The notes: generated by a model from the sequence alone, not told the origin. A stretch of 7,100 nucleotides of DNA from Clostridiaceae bacterium (GCA_016296885.1 JAEDHT010000053.1:1-7100), one strand, 5' to 3'. Counted from the first letter of the stretch, positions 1 through 5,410 are shown. Translations and numbers: made by a program.

Positions 1-29
1 CACTTTTGATTTTATGCCATTTCACGAGT

Positions 30-116
30 TTACACAAAATGAGAAGAAGAGCCTAACTTTTCTTTTCTTTCCTTCTTTGCCGCTCTTACCTCCGGGCTGT
101 CTTTGTACTTTGGCAT
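30..116 (-). CDS. Tiny 28-aa ORF, basic, unknown
   Basis: The ORF starts MPKYKDSPEVRAAKKERKEK and ends LGSSSHFV. The ATG at 116 follows GGAGGTTTAGATT, a good ribosome site. The product is highly charged and lysine-rich, with no membrane segment, and I do not recognise it. Its last codons and stop come from the left 26-bp repeat, which suggests a longer gene truncated by insertion or recombination. The ribosome site (121-129) has an exact inverted complement at 159-167, so a transcript entering from upstream could hide it in a hairpin. It may be a real micro-gene, a truncated N-terminus, or chance. Confidence 0.3.
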   Translation of the reverse strand: MPKYKDSPEVRAAKKERKEKLGSSSHFV

Positions 117-120
117 AATC

Positions 121-167
121 TAAACCTCCAAGATGATATTTTTATTCAATACCATTTCGGAGGTTTA
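121..167 (-). promoter_or_regulatory. Inverted repeat that could mask a ribosome site
   Basis: TAAACCTCC at 121-129 and GGAGGTTTA at 159-167 are perfect 9-bp complements with a 29-nt spacer. On a minus-strand transcript the later arm is the GGAGG ribosome site of the 28-aa ORF, so pairing would sequester it. This arrangement is known from insertion sequences, where it limits translation from read-through transcripts. The function here is inferred. Confidence 0.35.
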
Positions 168-214
168 CACAAGATTTTAAGAAGTCTCGATATTTCACCG
201 ATACAACTATTTTA

Positions 215-1366
215 TTATTTAATGCTTGCCGCAAAACCAGCTATAGCCCATTGCTTACTATTGCTTACAGTTTCATATGTCGAATAATCTAACGGCATAA
301 ATTCAATTTCTACTTGGCTATCTTCGACAACATTATTTGTTCTACCTAGTTTATATATATAATAGTAGTTTTCATAATCCGAATCGCATGCCAACAAAAA
401 AGTTATCATTTGATTGTTGTAACCTTCATATTCACGTATTTGAACTACTTCTAAACCAGAAACACTTACCAATGAAGGTTTATACGTAGATGGATTCTTT
501 TTAAAAGATTTAATGTCAAAATTTTTATTTAGTATCTTTTTTATGTCTGAATCTTTATGTTTTGTAAAAACTGCTTCATTGCTTTTTATAAATTTTTTTG
601 CTTTGCTACTCAGGGTATATTCACACTGATTTTTATATGTACCTAATTCTTGAATGTACTCTACCAGAGACGGGGTGAATTCATTGTTTTTCCAATTTCC
701 AATTTGAACGCCATGTTTTCCGTTTTTAAATGACTTTTCACCATAACCATTAAACTTACCATTGGCAAATGCTCCTGAATAGGTATATTTTTCATTATCA
801 TCATTCGTTGTTGAATATGCTCCTTTTCCTTCAGGAACCCCGTTATTAACATCGCCTTCATATGTTCCGGTTCTAACTATTCCACTATCATATTTAACAA
901 CGTATTTATTGTACTTCAATTTGCCAGTGCCGGAAATATTGCCGTCTTTCCAATTTCCGTTATATTCAAACACCAAATCGCTTGGTTCGTTTGCTTTAAA
1001 TGTACCTGTACCGTTTGGAATGCCATTAATAACCGCACCTTCATATGTTCCGATAAGCGAATCACTATCGTAGGTAAGTTTATAATTTTCTTGTTTCAAC
1101 GAACCGTTTCCGGATATTTTTCCATCATCCCAAGTTCCATTATACTCAAAATATTTTCCTGAACCTTCTTCGCCGGAAACAAACTTTCCAATTTGACCGT
1201 CTGCCGGAAATTTACCCTTAACTGTACCAGAAAATTCTCCGGAATATGCAGCATCATTAAAACTAATGACCATTGCATAATCTGAGACGGTTTTGGTACA
1301 GCCGTTAAGTAAAAGCATTGAACAAATTAACAAAATTGACATTAGAGCAGATATAATTTTTTTCAT
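215..1366 (-). CDS. MORN-repeat lipoprotein
   Basis: This 383-aa protein is probably anchored on the outer face of the membrane. It has a lipoprotein signal peptide: lysines at 2-3, a hydrophobic stretch at 5-20, and a lipobox L-N-G-C ending at Cys23. MORN-type repeats follow at about 41-58, 75-90, 108-123, 135-150, 169-184 and 196-211, of the form Y-(N/E)-G-x-W/V-x-(D/N)-G-x-x-x-G-x-G. They alternate between a YNG..W..ISG type and a YEG..NG.P.G type, so residues 75-134 and 135-195 form a duplicated 60-residue unit. The tyrosine-rich region 235-383 I do not recognise. MORN repeats usually mediate protein or lipid contacts. The start is supported by AAAGGAGA seven bases upstream. It is transcribed alone; its terminator is unclear. 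The class call is firm, the role unknown. Confidence 0.85.
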   Translation of the reverse strand: MKKIISALMSILLICSMLLLNGCTKTVSDYAMVISFNDAAYSGEFSGTVKGKFPADGQIGKFVSGEEGSGKYFEYNGTWDDGKISGNGSLKQENYKLTYDSDSLIGTYEGAVINGIPNGTGTFKANEPSDLVFEYNGNWKDGNISGTGKLKYNKYVVKYDSGIVRTGTYEGDVNNGVPEGKGAYSTTNDDNEKYTYSGAFANGKFNGYGEKSFKNGKHGVQIGNWKNNEFTPSLVEYIQELGTYKNQCEYTLSSKAKKFIKSNEAVFTKHKDSDIKKILNKNFDIKSFKKNPSTYKPSLVSVSGLEVVQIREYEGYNNQMITFLLACDSDYENYYYIYKLGRTNNVVEDSQVEIEFMPLDYSTYETVSNSKQWAIAGFAASIK

Positions 1367-1394
1367 AAAAACTCTCCTTTTAATTTATAGTAAT

Positions 1395-1423
1395 AATTTA
1401 TCATATTCGACTCATTTTTTCAA
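1395..1423 (-). promoter_or_regulatory. Candidate promoter of the MORN lipoprotein gene
   Basis: On the minus strand TTGAAA (1423-1418) is followed after 17 bp by TAAATT (1400-1395), about 30 bp before the start codon. The -35 box is good and the -10 box is weak, with other AT-rich options nearby. Confidence 0.3.
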
Positions 1424-1575
1424 TACTTCTTTTAATTCTTATGAAAATTTATAAAAAATCACAACTTCGTCAATAACTTACACATGAGATTAAATTTCCC
1501 TGACAGTGAAACCGCACACATCACACCTTTTCACTGCCCTCATAATCATCTCAAAATGTAATATGCCCCCATAAG

Positions 1576-1604
1576 CAAAGGAGCGAAACAAAACCGCTCC
1601 TTTG
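1576..1604. terminator. Hairpin after the recombinase gene
   Basis: A perfect 10-bp stem, CAAAGGAGCG (1576-1585) with CGCTCCTTTG (1595-1604), has a 9-nt A-rich loop. It lies directly behind the recombinase stop at 1611. The better T-run (TTGTTTTTA) follows on the plus strand, so the hairpin may also stop plus-strand transcription. Confidence 0.65.
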
Positions 1605-1610
1605 TTGTTT

Positions 1611-2252
1611 TTATGATTTGCCCTCATATTCTTTTACGAGCTTGTAAAAAGTATTTCGTTTTAAATTAAGAGTTTCCATGGCTTTGGTTGCCGTAATAAT
1701 TCCGTTTTTCCATTGAAAGTAAACGTCATTCCAATTCGACGGAAAAGCGGCTTTCGGTCTGCCGACAACATTTCCGGTCTTGTTGCTGATTCTTTTTCCG
1801 TCTGCGGTTGTTTTCATTGCATCATAACCCTCACGCTGCTGCTGTCTGATTGTCTGCCGTTCGTTTTCCGCAACGCTTGAAAGAACTTCGATGATAATGT
1901 TGTTAATCATGTCAATTATCCATTCTTGACCGGGCTGAATGTCTGCCATCGTTGTAGGAATGTCAAGTATCTTTACTCTGACACCGATTCTTTGATAGTA
2001 GCGTAGTTCTTCTTTTGCTTGTTCTTTGTTTCGGCTGAGACGGTCAATAGATTTGATATACAGTGTATCACCCTCGGTGAGTTTGCCTATGCCGTATTTC
2101 AATGACTGATAACCGGGACGGTTTAAATCTTTGCCGCTTGCTTTGTCGGTAACTATCATGCTTTCGTCAACGTATTTGGATAACGCTTTTATTTGCCGTT
2201 CGAGATTTTGTTCTTTGGTACTTACTCTTGCGTAACCTACGGATTTGTTCAT
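1611..2252 (-). CDS. Serine recombinase, resolvase/invertase family
   Basis: This 213-aa protein has the normal length of a small serine recombinase, which cuts DNA through a 5'-phosphoserine link at short paired sites. The N-terminal catalytic domain (about 1-140) opens with YARVSTKEQ, giving Arg9 and nucleophile Ser11, and holds the DRLSR motif at 70-74 with its two catalytic arginines. A long helix near 112-140 is the expected dimer helix. Residues 171-213 (WNDVYFQWKNG..ATKAMETLNLKRNTFYKLV) are a C-terminal helix-turn-helix. I chose the ATG at 2252, 45 codons inside the longest frame, because CAGGAGA lies eight bases upstream and the family begins just before YARVS. Substrate is unknown: it could resolve a transposon or plasmid, or invert a segment. 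Four TTTRCAAA motifs upstream could be its site or operator. Confidence 0.93.
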   Translation of the reverse strand: MNKSVGYARVSTKEQNLERQIKALSKYVDESMIVTDKASGKDLNRPGYQSLKYGIGKLTEGDTLYIKSIDRLSRNKEQAKEELRYYQRIGVRVKILDIPTTMADIQPGQEWIIDMINNIIIEVLSSVAENERQTIRQQQREGYDAMKTTADGKRISNKTGNVVGRPKAAFPSNWNDVYFQWKNGIITATKAMETLNLKRNTFYKLVKEYEGKS

Positions 2253-2294
2253 TTGTTTTATCTCCTGTAATTGTGTTTGAAAATGTTTCCGGAG

Positions 2295-2384
2295 TTTACA
2301 AATATGTTTGCAAAAATAAATGTGAGATTTACAAACAGAATTGAGTGTTACTTTTGGCTGTTTAAAAAAGTACACTTTTGCAAA
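2295..2384. repeat. TTTRCAAA motif cluster upstream of the recombinase
   Basis: TTTACAAA at 2295-2302, TTTGCAAA at 2307-2314, TTTACAAA at 2328-2335 and TTTGCAAA at 2377-2384. TTTGCAAA is self-complementary, and the first two copies form a near-palindrome. Small serine recombinases often act at, and repress from, short repeats just upstream of their own gene, so this is a candidate res or operator region; it could also simply be AT-rich promoter DNA. Confidence 0.35.
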
Positions 2385-2402
2385 CACACAAGCTTAAAAG
2401 TT

Positions 2403-2424
2403 AAGGCGGCATTAAAACCGCCTT
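2403..2424 (-). terminator. Terminator of the minus-strand micropeptide operon
   Basis: A 7-bp GC-rich stem, AAGGCGG with CCGCCTT, has an 8-nt loop. It sits 17 bp beyond the stop codon of the 83-aa gene. On the minus strand it is followed by TAACTTTTAAG, a modest T-tract; the plus strand also has a T-rich side, so it may be bidirectional. Confidence 0.7.
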
Positions 2425-2441
2425 TTGTTTTTTGAGTGCCA

Positions 2442-2693
2442 CTAAGCCTGTCGTGGAGTAAACATATAAAAATCCATGTTTTCTTTTGCGCCGAGTGTTA
2501 TTCCATAGCTTTCAACATCGCTGATACAACTATCTTTAATGATTGATATCATTTCTTTTTGAGTTTCCTCGGCAGACGGTGAGCTGAATATTTCTATATC
2601 ATCTCCGCTTTCCATGTATGCCCAAATTATGTAAACAGGCTTGTTTTCAGATAACCTCTTTTCAAGTTCTTTGATTTCTGCTGATATGTTCAT
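2442..2693 (-). CDS. 83-aa protein, unknown, single copy of a small domain
   Basis: I do not recognise this protein. It is soluble and acidic, with a predicted N-terminal helix (residues 3-16), then a pattern PVYIIWAY..GDDIEIFSSPSAEETQKEM.SIIKDS..YGI at about 19-66. The same pattern (P-aromatic-hydrophobic strand, a polar turn, a second strand, S-x-S-x-E-E, a helix ending in K-I/E-I-I/M, then a strand at YxI) can be traced twice in the 173-aa protein encoded just upstream, so the two genes probably arose by duplication and fusion or splitting. The start is set by CGGAGGT eight bases upstream. It is the last gene of the operon, 16 bp after its neighbour, and is followed by a hairpin terminator. 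Real gene: likely; function: none inferred. Confidence 0.75.
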   Translation of the reverse strand: MNISAEIKELEKRLSENKPVYIIWAYMESGDDIEIFSSPSAEETQKEMISIIKDSCISDVESYGITLGAKENMDFYMFTPRQA

Positions 2694-2709
2694 TTTTAAT
2701 ACCTCCGTC

Positions 2710-3231
2710 TTATTTATTCAACACACAGATTGTTCTGAACGTGTCCGTGTTTGATACGCGAATTTTGATTCTGTACTCTTTGTGACTGTTGCTATCGTCT
2801 GCTGATTCGGCTTTCATAATCTCTTTTGCCTGTGCCTTTGTTTCGGCAACAGATGAGCTTTCAAAAATGAGGGCGTTGCCTGTTTCGTCTGTTTCTTCAA
2901 TGCGAAACACCAACGGCTTCATACTGTCAACCTTGTCAATCAGACTTTGTTTATCATTTCCCGATTGCTCATTCAGCAAAATAGGGATATCAACAATACC
3001 CGATGAAACAGAGTTGACTTCATAAGCGTTGTATATACGCTTTGCAACATTAAACTCATCGTTGATGATTTCTTTCATTCTGTCCTTAACCTCTTCAAAG
3101 CTCTTTGAAACAAGAACAATACTCGGTACATTTCCGAAGTTGTATTTGTATCCGAAGATGACATAATACGGTGCCGCTTCATTGATAGCCGTTTCAAAGT
3201 CAAGGACATTCTTTTTTGTTTTTACTGCCAT
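2710..3231 (-). CDS. 173-aa protein, unknown, apparent two-copy domain
   Basis: I do not recognise this protein. It has no signal peptide or membrane segment and is probably cytoplasmic. Two similar halves are visible: about 21-72 (PYYVIFGY..SIVLVSKSFEEVKDRMKEIIND..YNAYEV) and 106-160 (PLVFRIEE..ALIFESSSVAETKAQAKEIMKAE..EYRIKI). Each has a strand, a turn, a second strand ending in S-x-S, an acidic helix and a final strand. The 83-aa protein downstream has one such unit. A linker at 85-104 joins the halves. AAAGGGGTG lies nine bases before the ATG and overlaps the stop of the 20-aa micropeptide gene 15 bp upstream, so translation is probably coupled. The duplication was judged by eye and needs a profile test. 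Confidence 0.75.
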   Translation of the reverse strand: MAVKTKKNVLDFETAINEAAPYYVIFGYKYNFGNVPSIVLVSKSFEEVKDRMKEIINDEFNVAKRIYNAYEVNSVSSGIVDIPILLNEQSGNDKQSLIDKVDSMKPLVFRIEETDETGNALIFESSSVAETKAQAKEIMKAESADDSNSHKEYRIKIRVSNTDTFRTICVLNK

Positions 3232-3246
3232 TTCTTCATCACCCCT

Positions 3247-3309
3247 TTATGAATTTCTGTTTTTAATAATTAAAATGATAATGAATATCAAGAATAAAAC
3301 CGATGCCAT
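3247..3309 (-). CDS. 20-aa membrane micropeptide (copy 1)
   Basis: The product is MASVLFLIFIIILIIKNRNS: one hydrophobic segment (residues 4-15) and a basic, polar tail K-N-R-N-S. It overlaps the end of the 50-aa gene by 22 bp in another frame. AAAGGAG lies about 13 bases upstream, a little far, so it may rely on re-initiation from the upstream gene. What makes it credible is a second ORF of exactly 20 codons at 5817-5879, on the other strand, whose product matches at 15 of 20 residues including both ends. Size and shape resemble type I toxin peptides or small membrane-protein regulators, but neither role is shown. It sits second in the operon, directly before the 173-aa gene. Confidence 0.65.
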   Translation of the reverse strand: MASVLFLIFIIILIIKNRNS

Positions 3310-3440
3310 AATGCAGAAACACGCTCCTTTATCTGTTGCTCAATCTTAATCAGCTTTTCTTCATAAATTATTGCCAATACCGAAAGAATCACAAGTAGTA
3401 TATATACGGCAAAGAAAATAGGCAATGACTGAAATATCAT
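3288..3440 (-). CDS. 50-aa single-pass membrane peptide
   Basis: The product begins MIFQSLPIFFAVYILLVILS and has one membrane segment at about 7-26, followed by a charged helical tail (YEEKLIKIEQQIKERVSALW, 26-45) that could form a short coiled coil on the cytoplasmic side. GAGGTGAC lies a few bases before the ATG, and a promoter is visible 30-60 bp upstream, so it is probably translated although very short. It is first in a four-gene operon; its 3' end overlaps the 20-aa micropeptide gene. I do not recognise a family. Small phage- or toxin-like membrane peptides have this form, but that is only a resemblance. Confidence 0.65.
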   Translation of the reverse strand: MIFQSLPIFFAVYILLVILSVLAIIYEEKLIKIEQQIKERVSALWHRFYS

Positions 3441-3471
3441 GCGGTCACCTCTTTTTTATCGGGTGGTTATG

Positions 3472-3499
3472 AGTATAATATACACTGGTTAAGTGTAAA
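3472..3499 (-). promoter_or_regulatory. Promoter of the minus-strand micropeptide operon
   Basis: On the minus strand TTTACA (3499-3494) is followed after 16 bp by TATACT (3477-3472). The start codon of the 50-aa gene is 31 bp further on. The outermost palindrome of the array (3481-3497) covers the spacer and part of the -35 box, so a bound protein would block this promoter. Confidence 0.6.
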
Positions 3500-3808
3500 A
3501 TTCAATATGCAACTTGTACAATGTTTAAGTGTAAATGTTTGTACATTCTGTACACTTAATAAGTACACAATTAATTTAATTATATTGTACTGTTTAAGTA
3601 CACTAAATAAGCGAACATTGATACACTTATCAAGTGTTAATAACGTGAGATGTTTTTACTTATTAAACACATATGGAAAGACCATTGTTCTACACTGTTT
3701 AATTGTAACAATACTGAAATTAAAAGGAATGGTACAAATTCAATAATTTATGTTGTACTTACAATGTTTAAGTGTAGAATTTGTGCGATTTTACACTTGT
3801 TAAGTGTC
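3481..3808. repeat. Array of eight 17-bp palindromic sites
   Basis: 17-mers close to TACACT-N5-AGTGTA start at 3481, 3517, 3551, 3586, 3622, 3691, 3760 and 3792. Examples are TACACTGGTTAAGTGTA (3481), TACAATGTTTAAGTGTA (identical at 3517 and 3760), TACACTTATCAAGTGTT (3622) and TACACTTGTTAAGTGTC (3792). Start-to-start steps are 36, 34, 35, 36, 69, 69 and 32, i.e. about 35 or twice that; a degenerate site lies near 3655 in one gap. The stretch has no convincing gene and separates divergent promoters, both overlapped by an end site. The RHH protein encoded at 3875 is the likely binder (inference). Alternatives are a centromere-like partition site or replication iterons. Confidence 0.85.
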
Positions 3809-3825
3809 AAAAATTATGCTATACT
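3797..3825 (+). promoter_or_regulatory. Promoter of the RHH-Fic operon with overlapping operator
   Basis: TTGTTA (3797-3802), a 17-bp spacer and TATACT (3820-3825), with TG two bases before the -10 box (extended -10). The last palindrome of the array (3792-3808) covers the -35 box, which suggests autorepression by the RHH protein encoded 50 bp downstream. Confidence 0.7.
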
Positions 3826-3874
3826 AAAAATGTACAAGAATTATACAAATTATTTGGAGTAGCAGGAGATTTAT

Positions 3875-4087
3875 ATGCAGAAGAACAAAAACAGTCAAGC
3901 GAGAATAGCGGCGAATAACCGTTATAATGCAAAGGCATATGACAGAATTAATATTGCTGTACCAAAGGGTAAAAAGGACGAGATTAAAGCACACGCAGAA
4001 AGCAGAGGGGAAAGCGTTAACGGCTTTATCGGTCGTGCAATTAATGAGGCGTTACAGAGAGACAAAGAACAATCAAGTGAGGTGTGA
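3875..4087 (+). CDS. Ribbon-helix-helix (Arc-type) DNA-binding regulator
   Basis: This 70-aa protein has the length and pattern of a MetJ/Arc-type ribbon-helix-helix repressor, which binds palindromic operators as dimers. The basic N-terminal arm (1-22) is followed by the ribbon strand YDRINIAVPKG (22-32), helix A KKDEIKAHAESRG (33-45) and helix B ESVNGFIGRAINEALQRD (46-63). AGGAGA seven bases before the ATG sets the start. It is cotranscribed with fic, which begins 3 bp after its stop, and the upstream array of 17-bp palindromes, one on its own promoter, is its probable target. It may act as the antitoxin-like partner or only as the transcriptional regulator of Fic; the sequence does not decide. 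Multi-site binding would also fit a ParG/ParR-like role, but no partition ATPase is in the window. Confidence 0.85.
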   Translation: MQKNKNSQARIAANNRYNAKAYDRINIAVPKGKKDEIKAHAESRGESVNGFIGRAINEALQRDKEQSSEV

Positions 4088-4090
4088 GCT

Positions 4091-4702
4091 TTGATACTTG
4101 AAAATAAATTAGGCTTAACAAATCCTTCTGAACTTGCAAGAGAAGAAGAACGAATAAGCAAGAAAAAAGCTGTTGAACTTTTTGAAAGCGGTATGATTGA
4201 TTCTTTCGCTGTTGGTACATTTTCCGCACTTCAAAAAATACACAAATACCTGTTTGGTGATATTTATGAGTTTGCCGGAAAGATACGAACCGTGAATATA
4301 GCAAAGGGTAACTTTCGTTTTGCTCCGGTGATGTATCTTGAAGCAGCTCTCAAAAATATTGACAGTATGCCTCAGTCAACCTTTGATGAAATAGTTGAAA
4401 AGTATGTTGAAATGAACATAGCTCACCCATTCAGAGAAGAAAACGGCAGAAGTACAAGAATTTGGCTTGACTGCATTTTGAAAAAAGAGTTAAAACAGGT
4501 TGTTGATTGGAGCAAAGTTGACAAAGAAGATTATCTACTTGCAATGGAACGCAGCCCGATAAAAGACGTTGAAATTAAAGTGTTACTTAAAGCTGCGTTG
4601 ACGGACAGAATAAACGACAGAGAAATCTACATGAAAGGCATTGATGCAAGCTATCATTATGAGGGCTACAATGTTTTCAAGGCAGAGGATATAAAGCTAT
4701 GA
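4091..4702 (+). CDS. Fic-domain protein adenylyltransferase, class III-like
   Basis: Fic enzymes move AMP from ATP to a hydroxyl side chain of a target protein. This 203-aa protein resembles, from memory, the single-domain Neisseria meningitidis Fic along most of its length: FESGMID, QKIHKYLFGDIYEFAGKIR, the flap GNFRFAPVMYLEAAL (73-87) and the core HPFREENGRSTR (112-123) with catalytic His112. C-terminal SYHYEG (187-192) matches the S-x-x-x-E-G inhibitory helix, with Glu191 expected to clamp Arg123, so the enzyme is probably auto-inhibited in class III manner. Oddity: the core motif usually reads HPFxxGNGR; here the first glycine is Glu117, in the phosphate-binding loop, which could weaken or alter activity. 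Translation must begin at TTG (4091) after GAGGTG, since the first in-frame ATG (4193) would remove 34 residues. The weak start, 3 bp after the RHH stop, suggests coupled, low expression. Confidence 0.93.
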   Translation: MILENKLGLTNPSELAREEERISKKKAVELFESGMIDSFAVGTFSALQKIHKYLFGDIYEFAGKIRTVNIAKGNFRFAPVMYLEAALKNIDSMPQSTFDEIVEKYVEMNIAHPFREENGRSTRIWLDCILKKELKQVVDWSKVDKEDYLLAMERSPIKDVEIKVLLKAALTDRINDREIYMKGIDASYHYEGYNVFKAEDIKL

Positions 4703-4960
4703 AGCCCTCGGAGGCACCCATATTTTTAGCCGTGGGGGGGGGAGATAAGGGGCTTTAAACCTCCAAGCTTTTTCACGACTGTTAGCTTTTTTGATATGAC
4801 AGGTGGCTATTACTAATTGCTTCTTTCTAATCAAGCAGGGAAACGATTAGTTCTAAAAATAAAAAATGGCAGATATACCTGTCAAATATTTTTGTGTCAG
4901 GCAGGATAATATATTTCATAAGTGGTGGCGAGAAACGAAGTTTTTCGTTTCCGGATATCA
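4703..4960. other. Gene-free stretch with G9 tract and nested hairpins
   Basis: No gene is seen. A run of nine G (4734-4742) stands out in this AT-rich DNA, 32 bp after the fic stop. TGACAGGT (4797-4804) and ACCTGTCA (4877-4884) are perfect complements 72 bp apart and enclose CTAATC (4827-4832) with GATTAG (4845-4850), so a nested RNA structure is possible. GAAACGAA (4932-4939) with TTCGTTTC (4944-4951) is a perfect 8-bp hairpin with a 4-nt loop. AAGCCC and GGAGG just after fic can pair with GGGCTT and CCTCC near 4750-4765. No clear fic terminator is found. Confidence 0.5.
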
Positions 4961-5360
4961 TATGTACCTTACATGTAGTATGTGATAATATCAACTATAC
5001 CTGACATGTAATATGTACATATGACAATATCAGTTCTGCCTGATATGTAATATATACATATGTCATATATAATACATATGATATATATCCACCACTGTAA
5101 TATATAACATTATCAATTCTGCCTGACATGTAATATGTACATATGACAATATCAGTTCTGCCTGATATGTAATATTTACATATGTCATATATAATACACA
5201 TGTAATAACCTCTCATATGGCATAGTATATACCACTTATGTAATATAAAATAAATATCATAATATACCCTACATGTAATATGTGATAAGTATCATATGTA
5301 CCTTATATGTAATATATACTATATGTCATATACAATATATCATATAATATAATACTATAT
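4960..5360. repeat. AT-rich compound tandem repeat rich in palindromes
   Basis: Positions 5000-5080 and 5122-5202 are 81-bp direct repeats, 122 bp apart, with only two differences. Inside each are two related subunits of about 40 bp containing palindromes of the form ATGTA-N5-TACAT, and ATATCAG-TTCTGC-CTGATAT (5027-5046; second copy 5149-5168). Degenerate subunits (ACATGTAATATGTGATA and similar) extend on both sides, at about 4970-4998 and 5265-5345. No coding pattern is convincing in any frame. It could be an extruding cruciform region, a structured transcript, or a replication or recombination site; which one is not shown. Confidence 0.85.
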
Positions 5361-5385
5361 ATGTGAAAAATTTGCGAGAAAAAAT

Positions 5386-5410
5386 GCAAGCTTGCCGGTT
5401 CTGCCCGGCA
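5386..5410. other. Palindrome plus hairpin with TTCTGC loop
   Basis: GCAAGCTTGC (5386-5395) is a perfect 10-bp palindrome. Overlapping it, TGCCGG-TTCTGC-CCGGCA (5393-5410) is a perfect hairpin whose loop is the same TTCTGC found in the AT-rich repeats, where the stem is instead ATATCAG/CTGATAT. Confidence 0.6.

Larger units (their letters stand above)
15..175. repeat. Pair of imperfect 26-bp direct repeats
   Basis: Positions 15-40 and 150-175 align without gaps at 20 of 26 positions. Both hold CCATTTC and, six bases later, TTTACACAA. They bracket the tiny minus-strand ORF at 30-116, whose stop codon lies in the left copy. TGTGTAAA-type sequences occur at the ends of some IS256-family elements, so an IS remnant or a pair of short mobile units is possible, but no transposase is visible. 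The repeat is seen directly; the mobile-element reading is weak inference. Confidence 0.45.

Noticed and set aside
2253..2387. 45-residue N-terminal extension of the recombinase
   Set aside because: The family starts just before YARVS, and a good ribosome site precedes the ATG at 2252; the extension covers the TTTRCAAA motifs.
3481..3808. CRISPR array or tRNA cluster
   Set aside because: Repeats are only 17 bp and palindromic, spacers are short (about 18 bp) and no cas gene or tRNA fold is seen.
3507..3862. Open frames on the plus strand of 79 and 70 codons across the palindrome array
   Set aside because: They lack good ribosome sites, have Leu/Ile/Asn/Cys-rich, low-complexity products, and are explained by the repeated 17-mers.
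4995..5216. Minus-strand open frame of 73 codons rich in Tyr and Ile
   Set aside because: It is a by-product of the AT-rich tandem repeat; the product is itself a simple repeat and no ribosome site precedes it.
4960..5360. CRISPR array
   Set aside because: Units are adjacent, palindrome-rich and degenerate, without unique spacers of constant length, and no cas gene is present.
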